NCBI GenBank assembly: GCA_964035575.1
Contig: OZ037918.1
Location: 124,001-188,000, forward strand
Origin: Rhynchopus sp. YZ270_cl-10
Lineage: Eukaryota > Euglenozoa > Diplonemea > Diplonemida > Diplonemidae
Direction: 5' to 3'
Length of the DNA: 64,000 nucleotides
Part shown: positions 21,901 to 33,349 of the stretch, piece by piece
Numbering within the stretch: the stretch's first letter is position 1
Layout: the number at the start of each line of letters is the position of its first letter
Program-made: the position numbers and the translations under genes
Notes under the pieces: model-generated
Told to the model about the DNA's origin: nothing
The model's input: the letters and a program-made list of their open reading frames with translations, nothing else
The model's database searches: none

Positions 21901-24900
21901 TTGCGTGGGCCAAAAGGAGGTGTGGGTTGTGTGCATACCAATGCGGGCACCCAAAAGCTGTGTGTGAGAGGAGAAGTCAGGCGAGGCGGTGAGAAGTGCG
22001 GAGGAGCTGTGTGCGCGGGTGTGTTAAAAATAAATGTGTCACGTTTTGTTGGCTTTTTTTGGCTTTTCATCACGAAAATACACAAAAAAAACATGGTACA
22101 TACGCGTAAGCAAGGGCAAGCCTGACACATGCTGCGAAGAGGTGCTCATCGTTCATCTCGCAATACTCCGCAAGGTTTCTGTTGTTGTTGTTGTTTTTTT
22201 TTTTTGTTGTTTTTTCCTCCCCAATAACCATTTTTGTCCATCCTTCCACATACCTGAGGAGACCCACATGCCAGCTACCCCAGAGTGTCCGCCATTGGTC
22301 AACTACCTGAGGCGACCACGAGGTGAGTGGTTGCTTGAGCATGTACGTGAAGTGCCCTGCACTGAGGAACTGCTGCAGCGAGTCGCCTGCGCCGTGCTGG
22401 TGCGGTCCACGGTGCGGGCGCACGCTAGCGAGGTCGCAGCGGGAGGGCCAGACACCTTCGACGTCGGGACGCATGACGAGCCACGAATACAGATGGAAAT
22501 GCAGCATCTTGTCCGTGCTGCCAAACAGCTCCCCTGCGAGCACCGGCTTCGCACCACGCCCCGCCTCGAAGTACCTTGCCGCTGCGCTTCCCAACGCCCA
22601 CTCAATGGCAGCAGCCTTTTGTGCGCGGATGGCAGACCCTCCTACGACGTTGACTTCATCCTGACTACAGAGAAGCGTGAGGGTGTTGATGATGACACGG
22701 TACGCAACACGACGGGTGTTGAAGAACACACTGCTTGCAGCACGGCTATTCGCATCGCCTGAGGCAGACTCAGGCTCGGCCATGGTGGAGTGGAAGAACT
22801 CTGCACGCTGTTCAGGGTCGCAGGACTTTGCGGCAACGCATGCCAACTGCATTGCTGCGAGGAAATGCCGCGATTTGCACAGATCATCGCAAATAATCTC
22901 CAACCTATACGGGACCGTCGAAGGCTGCCCACTTTGCTGCCTCAACAGACACGGCGCAACCTCAGGGCGCTGCAACTGACTCAACGCCTGCTGAATCAAA
23001 TGAGGAGACCCCACCGAATGTGGCGACAGCACCCTCATCCTTGCTTCATAGAAATCCACCGCTGCAGGGTCGAAAAAGCTGGTACACGTCCGCCATGCAC
23101 TCCACACCTGTTCAACTGCATGCGGCAACTTCAAAAGCTCGCCCATCAAAGCCTCAGTGAAGGATTCCCCTTCCTCCGCGGCCGCCCCTGTTACCACCCT
23201 GGAGAGCTCCATGAATTTGATATTTGAGACCATCTTCTTTCTGTCCTCGACGCTAAGTCCTTCTAAGGCACGAAGGATCTTCAACACCTCTACTGTACGC
23301 TGCACAATGGAGAGAAGCCCACGGCGGGAAAGCCCCTCCACAGCTTTGAGGGTGTCTGGGTCTGGTTTGTTGGTTCCTGGCTGGCCGAGCATCTCGTAGA
23401 CGTCCGAGAAGCTTTCGTATTGAGACATCAAAGCGGAAACGGGAGAACCAGGTTTGATGAGATCCGATGCAGGGTCCCAGACATGCTGCAAATCGGCAGT
23501 CCCAGGAGGCACCAACACAGTGAGGTACTGCAACAACCCTTCGAGAGGAGACACAAAGAGACTGAACAGTTTCTTCCCCCAGAGCTGCTCCCAGAAGGGG
23601 GCGAGGAAGGAGGTGTTCCACAGCTTCTGCGAGGACCGCACAAAGTACTGGAACAGCGCAACGTGCGCTGCGGGGCCCATCTTGGTAAAATGCTCCTGCG
23701 CCCTTTGCACGACATCCTGGGAGGGGCGAGAAGAGAGTGCTGTGCTGATGGCCTCCTCGCTGAAGCCGGATGTCATCCCGCTCTGGGAGGTGCTTGCCGC
23801 AAAGTCATTTCTTGACGCATTGCAGATCAAGGTCAGAAGCATGACCGACACTTCCACCTTTCCATAGGTAGAGAGAAGCCAATCTGCGTCAAGGTGCCCC
23901 AGCTCTGCCGGAAGCCCTGCGGTTTGACGGTACTGCTGTCCTCCAGCTTGGTTGGGATAGAGCAACGAAAGGTGAAGCAAATCGGTCGGACGCAACCGCG
24001 TCAATACTGTGATACCTGCGGAGTGTACTACCAAAAACCGCGGAGGTGGACGGATCACCTGGGAAATGAGGTCCGAAGAGGAGCCTTGCAGTGCCGACCC
24101 AGCCCATTCATCTTCAACCACCGCAAAAATGTTGATCCCCACTGTCGGGATCGCCCCTTGTCTCCAGGTCTCCGCTTGCCGAACCAAAGGCTTCAGATCT
24201 ACGACGGACAGAACATTACCTTGCCCCGCATCCGCATCGAGCGAGGCGGTGCAAATCAGCTGCGGCGCGTTTTGATGGTTCTTCGGAATCAACAAACTAT
24301 ATTTTGAGCCAATACAACTCCGGCAGGACTCATCAATTTGGCCAAATTGAAGTACATCAGACGCAGCTCCACACGAAAGCGGCCCAACCGCCTTAGACTG
24401 CAACGACAAGGTGGACAACGCTTTTATCGAACAAACCCCCAAATCTGTTCCAAAGGACGACCTCGGAGGTTGAAGCTGCCGTTTCCCTTCGTGGGTGCTG
24501 TTCACAGAGTACAGCATCCTGCTTCCGTCCTCCATCAAAACACAGATGGCCTCATGATCGGATGCACGCTGCTTGCTGATCGGATGCAGGGACACCGGGG
24601 CCACACCTTTCGACACCCCTGACACACACGACTGAAACTGTCTCAACGTTGTTTCCCCATCCAAACCCAACCACCACAGCGAAATCTGCCCTTTTGAGTC
24701 CAACGCATAAAGATAGTTCCGCACCGGGTCCACCTGGAGATCCTTAATCGCGCCGAATCCCATGAAAGAGGCCAGCCCTTCGCGCACCTTGTATGTTATC
24801 CCTGAGAGGACCGGAACGTCTCCCGCGATGATGGTGATGTTCCGGAGCGAGATTTTGTTTTGAAAGAACGTCTGCGACGTAGTGTACTCCAGCTCGTAGA

Positions 24901-25540
24901 CACAGCCGTCGCTGCCCCCAAGGAAGATTCTTGGCGAAGTGTCGGAATCCTTGCCTTCAAAGGTCGCAATACGCTGCATAACACAGTTCGTTGAGAGGCA
25001 ATAATCTGAGAGCTGCTGCACGCAGACCTCCGTCAGGGCAGCATCCTTCACATGAACGGCCACCAGCTCGACAGAGGAAAAGGTGCTGACAATGAGAACG
25101 TAATGGACGTGCGATGCAAACACATTTGGTTTGGGACGAATCAATTCCACCCCAGTCACCACAGCTGTCGCGTTGTACATGACAGGGTCACCTCCGTCCA
25201 GGTAGTTCCAGAGAAAGACCTTTTCGTCAACGAAGGCTGCTGCACGGTGGAGTTGGGTGAACACCTTCACATTCCACGAGAATTTACACCCTGCCTTAAG
25301 CTGCTGCACCAACGGTGGTGTAGAGAGTGTCTGATGCCTTAAAAACAGCGGCGAATAAAACGGCCCCTTCAGTGCCGGGTCCTCCGTCGACATTGGTGCG
25401 CGGATTGTGGTCTCCGCCGCATGCGAGCCCTCCTTCTGCAGCCATGTGTTGATCACGTCCGACAGCCCGCGGCTCTCCCACAGGCCGCTCTCCATCGCCA
25501 TGGGACCAGGGATGTGCGGGTCCCTGGCCTGGCCGTACAT
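18915..25540 (-). CDS. NUP155: Nucleoporin Nup155/Nup170 family
   Basis: Seven exons: 25540-22254, 22178-22104, 22006-21939, 20397-20094, 20038-19812, 19520-19006, 18956-18915. Lengths sum to 4518 nt, exactly 1506 codons, giving 1505 residues. Donors are GTATGT, GTATGT, GTATGC, GTATGT, GTATGT, GTATGG. This is an inner-ring scaffold nucleoporin. The N-terminal half is a beta-propeller with the family's signature FSWNVKVFTQLHRAA..VFLWNYLDGGDP..YN and, later, a propeller segment IKDLQVDPVRNYLYALDSKG. The C-terminal half is an alpha-solenoid; EYCEMNDEHLFAACVRLALAYA corresponds to the human [22 protein letters not shown] helix pair. Exon 3 was found by requiring frame continuity between exons 2 and 4. 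Intron 3 (20398-21938) is 1541 nt, swollen by two transposons. The final stop overlaps a GTAAGT that could be a donor, but no other intron here uses one. Confidence 0.93.
20493..21124. mobile_element. hAT-like non-autonomous element A (632 bp)
   Basis: Terminal inverted repeats CAGGGTGTTTCCTAATTT at 20493-20510 and 21107-21124, flanked by an exact 8-bp duplication GGTTTGGG (20485-20492, 21125-21132). The CAGGG terminus and 8-bp duplication are hAT hallmarks. The interior has a tandem ~110-bp unit (20590-20700 and 20765-20870, each with GTGGTGGGGTCAATTTG). No transposase. It lies in NUP155 intron 3. Confidence 0.88.
21133..21783. mobile_element. hAT-like non-autonomous element B (651 bp)
   Basis: It abuts element A and shares its middle GGTTTGGG. 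Termini are CAGAG(A/T)TT(T/A)TTTT at 21133 and, inverted, ending at 21783. Duplications GGTTTGGG lie at 21125-21132 and 21784-21791. Direct subterminal repeats containing TTCGACCCCCCTT occur near both ends (21163 and 21738). The inverted repeats are shorter and less perfect than those of A, implying an older copy. No coding sequence recognised. Confidence 0.75.
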
Positions 25541-27967
25541 TGAAGGTTCTGAAGAAGACTTCCCTTTTTTGTGTGGGGATGCCTTTTCTGTAGAAGTGTT
25601 TAAGGGGGGGGGTTTGAGGTTTGAGGTTTGAGGGAAGAAAAGAGAAAAGTTTATAAGATGACCCTAAGCCTCTCGTGCTTAGTCACCTTATCATATTCGT
25701 TATCGCACAGCATCAACTGCGCTGGCTTCCACAAGTTTGAAGAAAAGAAAGTGAAGTTGATGCAGGCACCTCCGACTGACCTACGTACGATGCCAGCCAT
25801 CGTGGAAAAAAAATATGCAGAGGATAGGGAGGGGTTTATTTGAAATTGTATGGTGATCACCCAAACGGATTCTCCGTGGTTCCCCCGTGGTTCTCCCGAA
25901 GGTGCTCCGCAAATCTTAATATAGCCCGAAACAGTTCTCCGTGGTTCCCTCGTGGTTCTTCCGTGGATTGTCCGTGGGTTGTCCGTACCCCCTGAATCAC
26001 ACCATTGTAGCAGAAAAATAATTTCTGGTATTTTTCAAAGGTACTACTGTGTCACCAAAAAACGTTGGGGAAAAAAGGATGGGGACGGGAGTTAATTTCT
26101 TTTTATATATTGGGCGAAGTCTAATGGTGGATGGTTTCTTTTTCTGTCTCGCGTGTAGTAGACAGAGGTTTTGTTATCGCAAAAAAAAAAAAATTAGTGG
26201 TTATTGACGCGGGCACACCTTCGACTGACCGGCCCCGGACGGTTGCCAGCCCCGGATTATAGCATAGGGACCCAGCAAAGAGCAAAACAATAGTAACTCT
26301 GATAGGCAAAAGGGAAAAGGTTGTTTCGTTGATTGCTCAATTTCCCTTAGGGGGTGATTGGCGACCGTATCGGAGGAACCATTTCCCCTTTTAAGCTACG
26401 CTTTTGTAGGTAAACAAATAAAAAAGAAAGCTTTGTCAGATGAAGACACCTTCTTCAAAATATCCATCTTTAATAAAAAAAGAGAAGAGAAAAGATTTTG
26501 TAAGATGAACGAAAGTGCGCCTTATCTCCCCCTCTCTCTCCTCATCACGACCATGTACCCCACTCTACTACGTCCATTTTCGTGGTTTACATCTGATGAA
26601 ATACCCCTACTTGAAAACACACAGCGTCAGAAATAGAGAAGAAAAAAAAAGGGGGAAATACATTCATATACTTACTATTTATAACACAAACAGTAAGCAA
26701 ACCCGCAAACCCGGGGGAAAGAAAGAGTTATACAAGCGCCTCACCGTTCATGCGGCAGACGCAGGCATTGAAAGAAATACGGTTGTCACATAGCTATCTT
26801 CTCACCCACAGAAAAAAAAGAAAAAAAAAAAAAAAAAAAACGGGAAACGAAACATGGAGAGTTTGTTAGGATGTACGCTTCCATACCCATACCCAGCCCT
26901 CGCGCTGAGGTCACCCTAAAACAACTTTAGAACTTCGTTTTATTTTGCAAAAAAAAATTGGTTGTATTATAGTGTACACGGTGGCCAGGTTTGAGCGGGA
27001 GAGTCGTCAAAAATTTGACGTTTTTTTTGGGAGAGCATAGACAACTCTCCCAGACGCCCTCCCGCGGGAGAGCAATTCTCAACCAGTATTTTCGTGTAAC
27101 ACTTTTGACGCTTTCCCACATCAACCTGGCCACCGTGTAGACGATGCGAGGATGAACTCCACTATACACACCTCTATGTGATGCTGAATTCACACCTATG
27201 CAATCATCGCTGTTGTCGTAACTTCATTTTTCCCCCCATTCTTTCTATTGACTGAAATGAACGATCATCCCCTGAGCAAAGAAAACCTCCGATAAAAAAA
27301 AAAAAAAATGAACCCACACAACATACCCCTCCCAAAAAAAAAAGGATTGACAAAACAAAATAAACTGAAAGATGTCGTATCGCCTGGCCAGACAAATAGC
27401 CTCTCTGTGCTTTAGTCACCCTGCAGTGATGGGAAAGAGCGGGGGGTGAAAGAAAATAAACAAATAAAACTTTTGTTGGGGGACAGATGACAGCCCCCTC
27501 TCCCGCCCCCTCCCATTTTTTTCTGATGCAGATCTCCACTGTCCAGGGGGGGGAAAGAAAGAATTGATTTACACACACCCCTACTATACCCTACCCTACC
27601 CCCCTCTAGGATGTAAGCAATTATAGGTGCTCCGGCCCCGACCGAATACCGTATTGTTCGTATTATGCGATTACAGTATTATACGGTATTATACAGAAAT
27701 ATACGGTGGTATACGGTGCTGCTGGGGGACCGAATACCGTATAATTCGTATAATTAATTATTCAGATTATTCGAATTTTACAACCTAGCCCTACCCCACA
27801 CACACACACACCCCAACGCAAGACCGCAAAGCAGCCACACCTCGACTGGAGGCTGGCACAATAGAAGACAGATCTATCCTATCCCACAGAGAGGAATAGA
27901 AGGGATTTCTGGGGAGAGTGCTGGCCCCACCCAGCCACATAGCAATACAACACCACCACCTTGTTGA
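25541..27967. other. Intergenic spacer with repeats and one MITE
   Basis: Repeat copies at 25645-25711, 25757-25797 (CACCTCCGACTGACC..CGTACGATGCCAGC, also at 59354-59393, 40029-40062, 17952-17985), 26322-26412 and 26729-26766. 25865-25990 is a degenerate array of CTCCGTGGTTC. 27640-27780 holds two direct copies of GACCGAATACCGTAT and several ATACGGT motifs in very AT-rich DNA. No gene seen. Confidence 0.6.
26977..27137. mobile_element. 161-bp MITE, CACGGTGG TIR family
   Basis: Perfect 15-bp terminal inverted repeats (CACGGTGGCCAGGTT) and flanking TA dinucleotides (26975-26976, 27138-27139). It splits a copy of the CTTGGCTGTA..GTGTAG repeat, so the pre-insertion sequence can be inferred from intact copies such as 60143-60191; this supports TA as the duplicated target. 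Internal palindromes only; no coding. Related to the element at 962-1114. Confidence 0.85.
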
Positions 27968-30048
27968 CTACTTACTCCCCCTCTGTGGCGACCCTGCCGC
28001 TCTAAAGTCCTCACAACACGAATTGCTCCCAGCCGCCTCGACACACTTCACGTGCACAGGGCAAAGGCAGTTCAAACAGCTGAAGCCCTGCCGTCCAACA
28101 CCATAAATAAAGTTACGACAGTGAAAGCACCAACGCGGGGAGTTCCAGTGCTTGCGTTGGAATACGTGTGGTGTCTGTTTGCCGTTCTGCGGGCGGGCCG
28201 GGGCGGCGCGGGGCTGTGTGGTAGGTTTTTGTTTTGTGGATAGTTGATAGTGCAAAAACGCCGGGGACGCAGAGCACTGACACTCCGCGGGGATCGAACT
28301 CCCCCCCCTAGAAGTGTTGCAACTTTGGGAGTTGCTGACAGAGAACTAAATGAAAAAAACAAAAAAAACGTTGAGAAATCCCAGCCCACACCAGAGATAC
28401 GGATATATTAGCACTTTTTTTTGCCGTCCTTTGTTTATAAATTATAAAGAGTAGAACAACAACATACCCCTGAAGAATAGCCACGTGCCTTTGTTCCCTT
28501 TGTACCCATTGCGACTAATGTTGCTGCAGAGTTTGGCCGCAACTGCCGTAAGGTCGGACGGCCTAACTGATCGCACCCCGGAGGAGGCGCTGAAAAGATA
28601 TTTTCTAGGTCGGAGGAGAGCTTTGGCGTGCCTTCTGGGCTTCCTAGATCCCCTGAGGTTGGGATGGGGGAGAGGGGAGGCAGGGCGTCGATGATTTCAG
28701 GCACAGTCGTGGGGGTCACATATGTGTCCTCTGTGTCCTCCCGAGGGAGAGTGTCCATGAGCGGGTCCACCTCCTTCTCTTCTACGCCTGCTTTGATGCT
28801 GAGAAGAATGCTTTCTTCAGTCACAACAATCTTTGGCAAGCTTTCTGCCCGTTTGTGGTCAAAATCGACGTCGAACCAAGGATCCGCTATGACCTCGGCA
28901 ATGCCGTATCGTTTGTCGGTATCTCGCTCAAGAATTTTGGTGATAAGGTTGGTGGCTCCAGGGGAAACCTCAGGGGGTACTTTGAAGCGGCCTTCGACGA
29001 TGGAGAGGATGACACCCTGCAGCCCCCCGACCTTCCCGGTGGCGGAGAAGGGGACGCGGCCGACAAGCATCACGTACAGAATGACCCCGCACGACCAGAC
29101 GTCGGTCGCAAACCCGTTGTAGCCCTTCCCCAAGAAGATTTCGGGTGCCGCGTAGTTAGGTGTGCCGCACTGTGTCTGCAGGCGGAGGGCAGGGGTGACC
29201 TTGCCGTCAGGGTCGAGGCTTTGGAAGTTTGAAAAGCCGAAGTCTGTGGAAAATGGTTAATGATGCAAAGACACAATTGAACGAACTCTAGCAAAAAAAA
29301 AAAAGTGAATAAATAGATGATACTAAGCCTCTACTTAGTCGATATGCACCTTTATGATCGTATCGTAAATATGTTGGTGATACGGTAATACCCAAAGGTT
29401 ACTTGAATGTGCCCCTCCCGTGGCACCTTACAACCTGAGCTCTGGATCCAACTACGAGCTTTTTAACAGCAGCAGCATTAATATACGCTGTTGGTGCTGG
29501 AATTACCGCGGGTGCTGGCACCAGACTTGTGTGTACACATTATCGCGCTGGAACACGAAGATGGGCTGTCGCTTCGTTACAAAAATAAAAATAAGATAAA
29601 TACCTGCAAGCTTGAGCTCATCCGACGCTGTCAACAGGAGGTTTTGCGGCTTCAGGTCACGGTGTACGATGCCTTGTTCGTGGCAGTATTTTATGCCCAT
29701 CATGAGCTTCTGGAAGTACTTCCGTGCGGTGCTGTCGCCGAACCGTTTGTTCTCTTGTATAAGGTCGAAGAGCTCCCCACCAGACGCAAGCTCGAGCACG
29801 AGGTAGTAGTGCCGTGATGTTTCGAGCACCTCGTAGAGCTTGAGCACGTTAGGGTGGTTGAGCTGCTTCATCGTCGCGATCTCACGCTGCAGCAGCGTGC
29901 GTCCCTGCCCCTTCGCCACTGACTGCTTCGCACAGATCTTCGCCGCCGCCTGCTGCCCGTTCTCCGTGTTCACCGCAAACTTCACCTCCCCAAAGCACCC
30001 CTTCCCCAGGGACTCCTTCAGCTTCCACGACCCGATCTGCCGCCCCAT
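27968..30048 (-). CDS. CAMK/SNF1-like Ser/Thr kinase with C-terminal C1 zinc finger
   Basis: Exons 30048-29604, 29243-28468, 28213-27968 (introns GTATTT..CAG and GTATGT..CAG); 488 residues. Kinase domain ~6-290: GKGCFGEV loop, AAAKIC with K37, HRDLKPQN with D131, DFG with D149 (this codon is split by intron 1), GTPNYAAPEI, and a PWFDVDF end. The order and spacing resemble SNF1/CIPK/CAMKL kinases. After an acidic/proline linker, residues ~423-471 match the C1 pattern H-X12-C-X2-C-X13-C-X2-C-X4-H-X2-C plus a final C, which binds diacylglycerol in typical members. Membrane or lipid control of the kinase is inference. The start at 30048 puts MGRQ just ahead of the kinase domain; an in-frame ATG at 30222 adds a low-complexity leader and is less likely. 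Confidence 0.9.
29400..29530 (-). pseudogene. 18S rRNA fragment (530-loop to V4) inside an intron
   Basis: On the minus strand the sequence carries GTCTGGTGCCAGC, CCCGCGGTAATTCCAGC, GCGTATATTAATGCTGCTGC and AAAAGCTCGTAGTTGGATC in the order and spacing of eukaryotic SSU rRNA. The universal GTGCCAGCAGCCGCGG reads GTGCCAGCACCCGCGG, a variant I associate with Euglenozoa. The surrounding sequence to ~29345 may be V4. It is a fragment, not a gene, and lies wholly in intron 1 (29244-29603) of the C1 kinase. Confidence 0.88.
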
Positions 30049-30769
30049 CTTCGACAGCTTGCTGTGGGGCTCTATTGTGTCCACACCGACCCCCCCACGC
30101 TCCCTCTCCCCAAAAGGGAAAAGGAGTGTGGGGGTGGTGGTGTGCTTCTGTTGGTGTGCAGGGATGGGAAGGGATGTTGCGGTAGTATGTGAGAACCAAA
30201 GGAGTGGAGAAGGGATGAACAAAACTAAAGTGAAGTTGATAGTACAAAACGCCGGGCACGCAGAGCACTGACACTCCGCGGGGGTTATCGAACCCCCCTG
30301 GAAGTGTTGAGGAGTTGCTGAGCCACTCGCACGTTCAGGACAAGGGTAGATTCAATAAGTTTCGTAACGCGGGTCTGCCAGTCGGAACTCGGTATCCACT
30401 CCAAGTCCCACACAGGAATTATATTCCAAAAATAATATGGAGTGGAGCAAAGTGGGGTGAGCGGGTGAAGCTGACCAACGTGAAAGCATATGGGCGCGCA
30501 AAACGCTTTTTGTAAAGGAAACAGTTGTGAAGAAGTCCGCGCGGTCAGAGAAGAGGAACTGGCAGTGGAAAGCAGAGAAGTTGTGAACAGCACAAAAACG
30601 AGGGCAAAGTCTTACAATCTGTACATGTTGCCGGCGCATTGCGACGATTGAATCAAAGGACGCGATTAACCATTGTTTCACACTTGGCTTTTATTGACAC
30701 CAAAATGCTCTTTGCGAATTGGCCATACAGAAATTGCGTCCAAGTAGAGAATGGCCCAGGGGGGGTAAG

Positions 30770-31969
30770 TAGGGGGGGTCAAAAGGGGTAAACAAATTGA
30801 AAAAAATGAGTTTTTGTTCCTAAGTGCTAAAAAAATGACCAAAACCAGAAAATACCACCCTCAGATGTCCAAAAATCCATCTGCGCCCGGTTTTGAGCAG
30901 TTTTGAGCCTCAAGAAGCCCCGTATCTGCTTTTTTCAAAAATGTACACACAACTTGTACCTGCCCACCCCCTGTAGGTAGAGCAACTCACACATCCATCA
31001 CGCCTCAGTGTGAGCCAGGGGCCAGAAAAGCCCCCAAAGCCACATATTTTCACCCCAGAACCTATCCCGAGGGGTACCCAGGCTGTTTCGGGGGGTTTAG
31101 AGGGACTTGGTGGAACTTAGAACCATGTTTCAAAAAGTGTCAAGGAACTCGTACCAAGGGTTTTCCCACCCAAGGTACCTTAAGCCGTCAAAAAACGTGA
31201 AGTACGCAATAAATCAAAAAAAATACCCCCTGAGGTCAAAAAAACCACACCATAGGCCCATTTGGACCAAAAAATCGAATTCCGCCCGGTTTTGGGCACT
31301 TTTGACCACTTCTGAGCGACTTTTTTGCATTTTTTTAAAACGTGGCCACCAACTTGTACCTGCCCACCCCCTGTAGGTAGAGCAACTCACACATCCATCA
31401 CGCCTCAGTGTGAGCCAGGGGCCAGAAAAGCCCCCAAGGCCACATATTTTCACCCCAGAACCTATCCCGAAGGGTACCCAGGCTGTTTCGGGGTGTTTAG
31501 AGGGACTTGGTGGAACTTAGAACCATGTTTCAAAAGGGTACCAGTACTTAGTACCTTGGGTGGGAAAACCCTTGGTACGAGTTCCTTGACACTTTTTGAA
31601 ACATGGTTCTAAGTTCCACCAAGTCCCTCTAAACACCCCGAAACAGCCTGGGTACCCTTCGGGATAGGTTCTGGGGTGAAAATATGTGGCCTTGGGGGCT
31701 TTTCTGGCCCCTGGCTCACACTGAGGCGTGATGGATGTGTGAGTTGCTCTACCTACAGGGGGTGGGCAGGTACAAGTTGTGTGTACATTTTTGAAAAAAG
31801 CAGATACGGGGCTTCTTGAGGCTCAAAACTGCTCAAAACCGGGCGCAGATGGATTTTTGGACATCTGAGGGTGGTATTTTCTGGTTTTGGTCATTTTTTA
31901 GCACTTAGAAACCAAAACTCGATTTTTATCATTTTGTTATCGCTTTTTGGGGGCTTTTGACCCCCCCTA
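30770..31969. mobile_element. Fold-back element E1 (1.2 kb)
   Basis: Long inverted arms, about 410 bp each, at 30770-31179 and 31550-31969, ending TAGGGGGGGTCAAAAG / CTTTTGACCCCCCCTA. The centre holds an extra, nearly identical direct copy (31349-31535) of the arm segment 30949-31136. Flanks carry AGGGGGGGTAAG at 30758-30769 and, beyond the nested element, at 32964-32975, which may be the target duplication. No coding sequence recognised. A long perfect stem is possible. Confidence 0.82.
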
Positions 31970-31970
31970 A

Positions 31971-32960
31971 GCATAGGTGCCCGCCGAGTCGTTTTTGGGC
32001 GAGTTGTCGGAACTTTACGATTTCACCTAACAACTCGCCCAAAAACTCGGACAACTCGGCCACAACTCGCCCTATACTCGGCACAACTCGCCCTATACTC
32101 GGCACAACTCGGCCACAACTCGCCCATTTTTACAGGCAAAAACATACAGGGATGGGAGGTGACGTTGTAAGGTTACACACATGTAACGTTGGTACAACAC
32201 ATAATCTCAAGAAAAACAACCAGGGCTAAGGCCAAACGCCACTCATTACATGCACCTTGTCATATGACTAGTCATAGGTGGTAACTAGGTCGTGGTGGTC
32301 CATGGGCCACCGTGCACACTCACGGTTTTTGGTAATTGCTGGGGGGAATGGGATATACTCCGTACATGGATACCCACACAGAACACACGGTTCCCCAGAC
32401 ATCTGTCAGGCAATCACTGATTCACTTCACACAGGTCGGGCAGGCGCTGCCTGCCCATCCTCTTTTCCTGTCTGCTATCGATTCCAGGTTCACAACGTTC
32501 ACACGTTTAGTCAAAATGCTTTGGGCGACGACTTCCTTTGGGATACACAAAACCACACAAAGCGCACATTCACAGACCAGCTGTGAAGCGTGGGATGCAC
32601 AAGATAAAACGTGATGTGGTGTACCTGTGTACCTGTGTACCTGTGTACCTGTGTACCTGTGTACCTGTGTACCTGTGTACCTGTGTACCTGTGTACCTGT
32701 GTACCTGTGTACCTGTGTACCTGTGTACCTGTGTACCTGTGTACCTGTGTACCTGTGTACCTGTGTACCTGTGTACCTGTGTACCTGTGTACCTGTGTAC
32801 CTGTGTACCTGTGTACCTGTGTACCTGTGTACCTGTGTACCTGTGTTTTTGTAGCCATAAAAAATCCCAAAAAAAAACAACTCGCCCAAAAAAAATGGGC
32901 GAGTTGTTGGCCGAATTTGGGCGAGTTGCCGAGTTGTTTTAACTCGCCGGGCACCTATGC
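31971..32960. mobile_element. Element E2 inserted at the end of E1 (990 bp)
   Basis: TIRs GCATAGGTGCCCG(C/G)CGAGT at both ends with a 4-bp duplication CTAA (31967-31970, 32961-32964). The left CTAA overlaps the last bases of E1, so E2 arrived after E1. Internal repeats include CACAACTCGCCCTATACTCGG units at ~32070-32120 and the 10-bp array at 32621-32846. No coding sequence recognised. Confidence 0.82.
32621..32846. repeat. 10-bp tandem array (GTACCTGTGT)n
   Basis: About 22.5 essentially identical copies of GTACCTGTGT with no visible divergence, so it is young or kept homogeneous. Because 10 is not a multiple of 3 and no frame contains a stop, it creates long spurious ORFs on both strands. 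Confidence 0.97.
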
Positions 32961-33349
32961 CTAAGGGGGGGTAAGGGAGGTGATTTTAGGATATTTTAGT
33001 AGCCTCAATCCACCCTCTCTCAGAGAACCGGTCGTGAACACAACGTCGAAGGTAATAAACAGCCAAACTGACACTATCCCATTTGAGGGGGGTGGACACT
33101 TAGAAAGGGGGGGGAAACCTTTTTTTTCTTTTCTTCGTTACTGCCCAAAACTTATGAAGGCAAAAAAAGATCGGGTCTTTTGTTTGTGCGCTCAAAGCCG
33201 GGGGGAAAAAAACTAAAAGACTCCGGGGGTTTACCCCCGTTCCCTTCGCTCTTCTTCTCCTCAAAATCTCTCCAGAACAAATGCAACGATGTGTCTTCGC
33301 CCGCGACACATTGTTTTGTCTCATTCGCGAAAAAGAGAAACAATCCATC

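Noticed and set aside
32422-32964. Open frames of 117-155 codons with VHRYTGTQ or CVPVYLCT repeats
   Set aside because: Produced by the 10-bp tandem array, which lacks stops in every frame.
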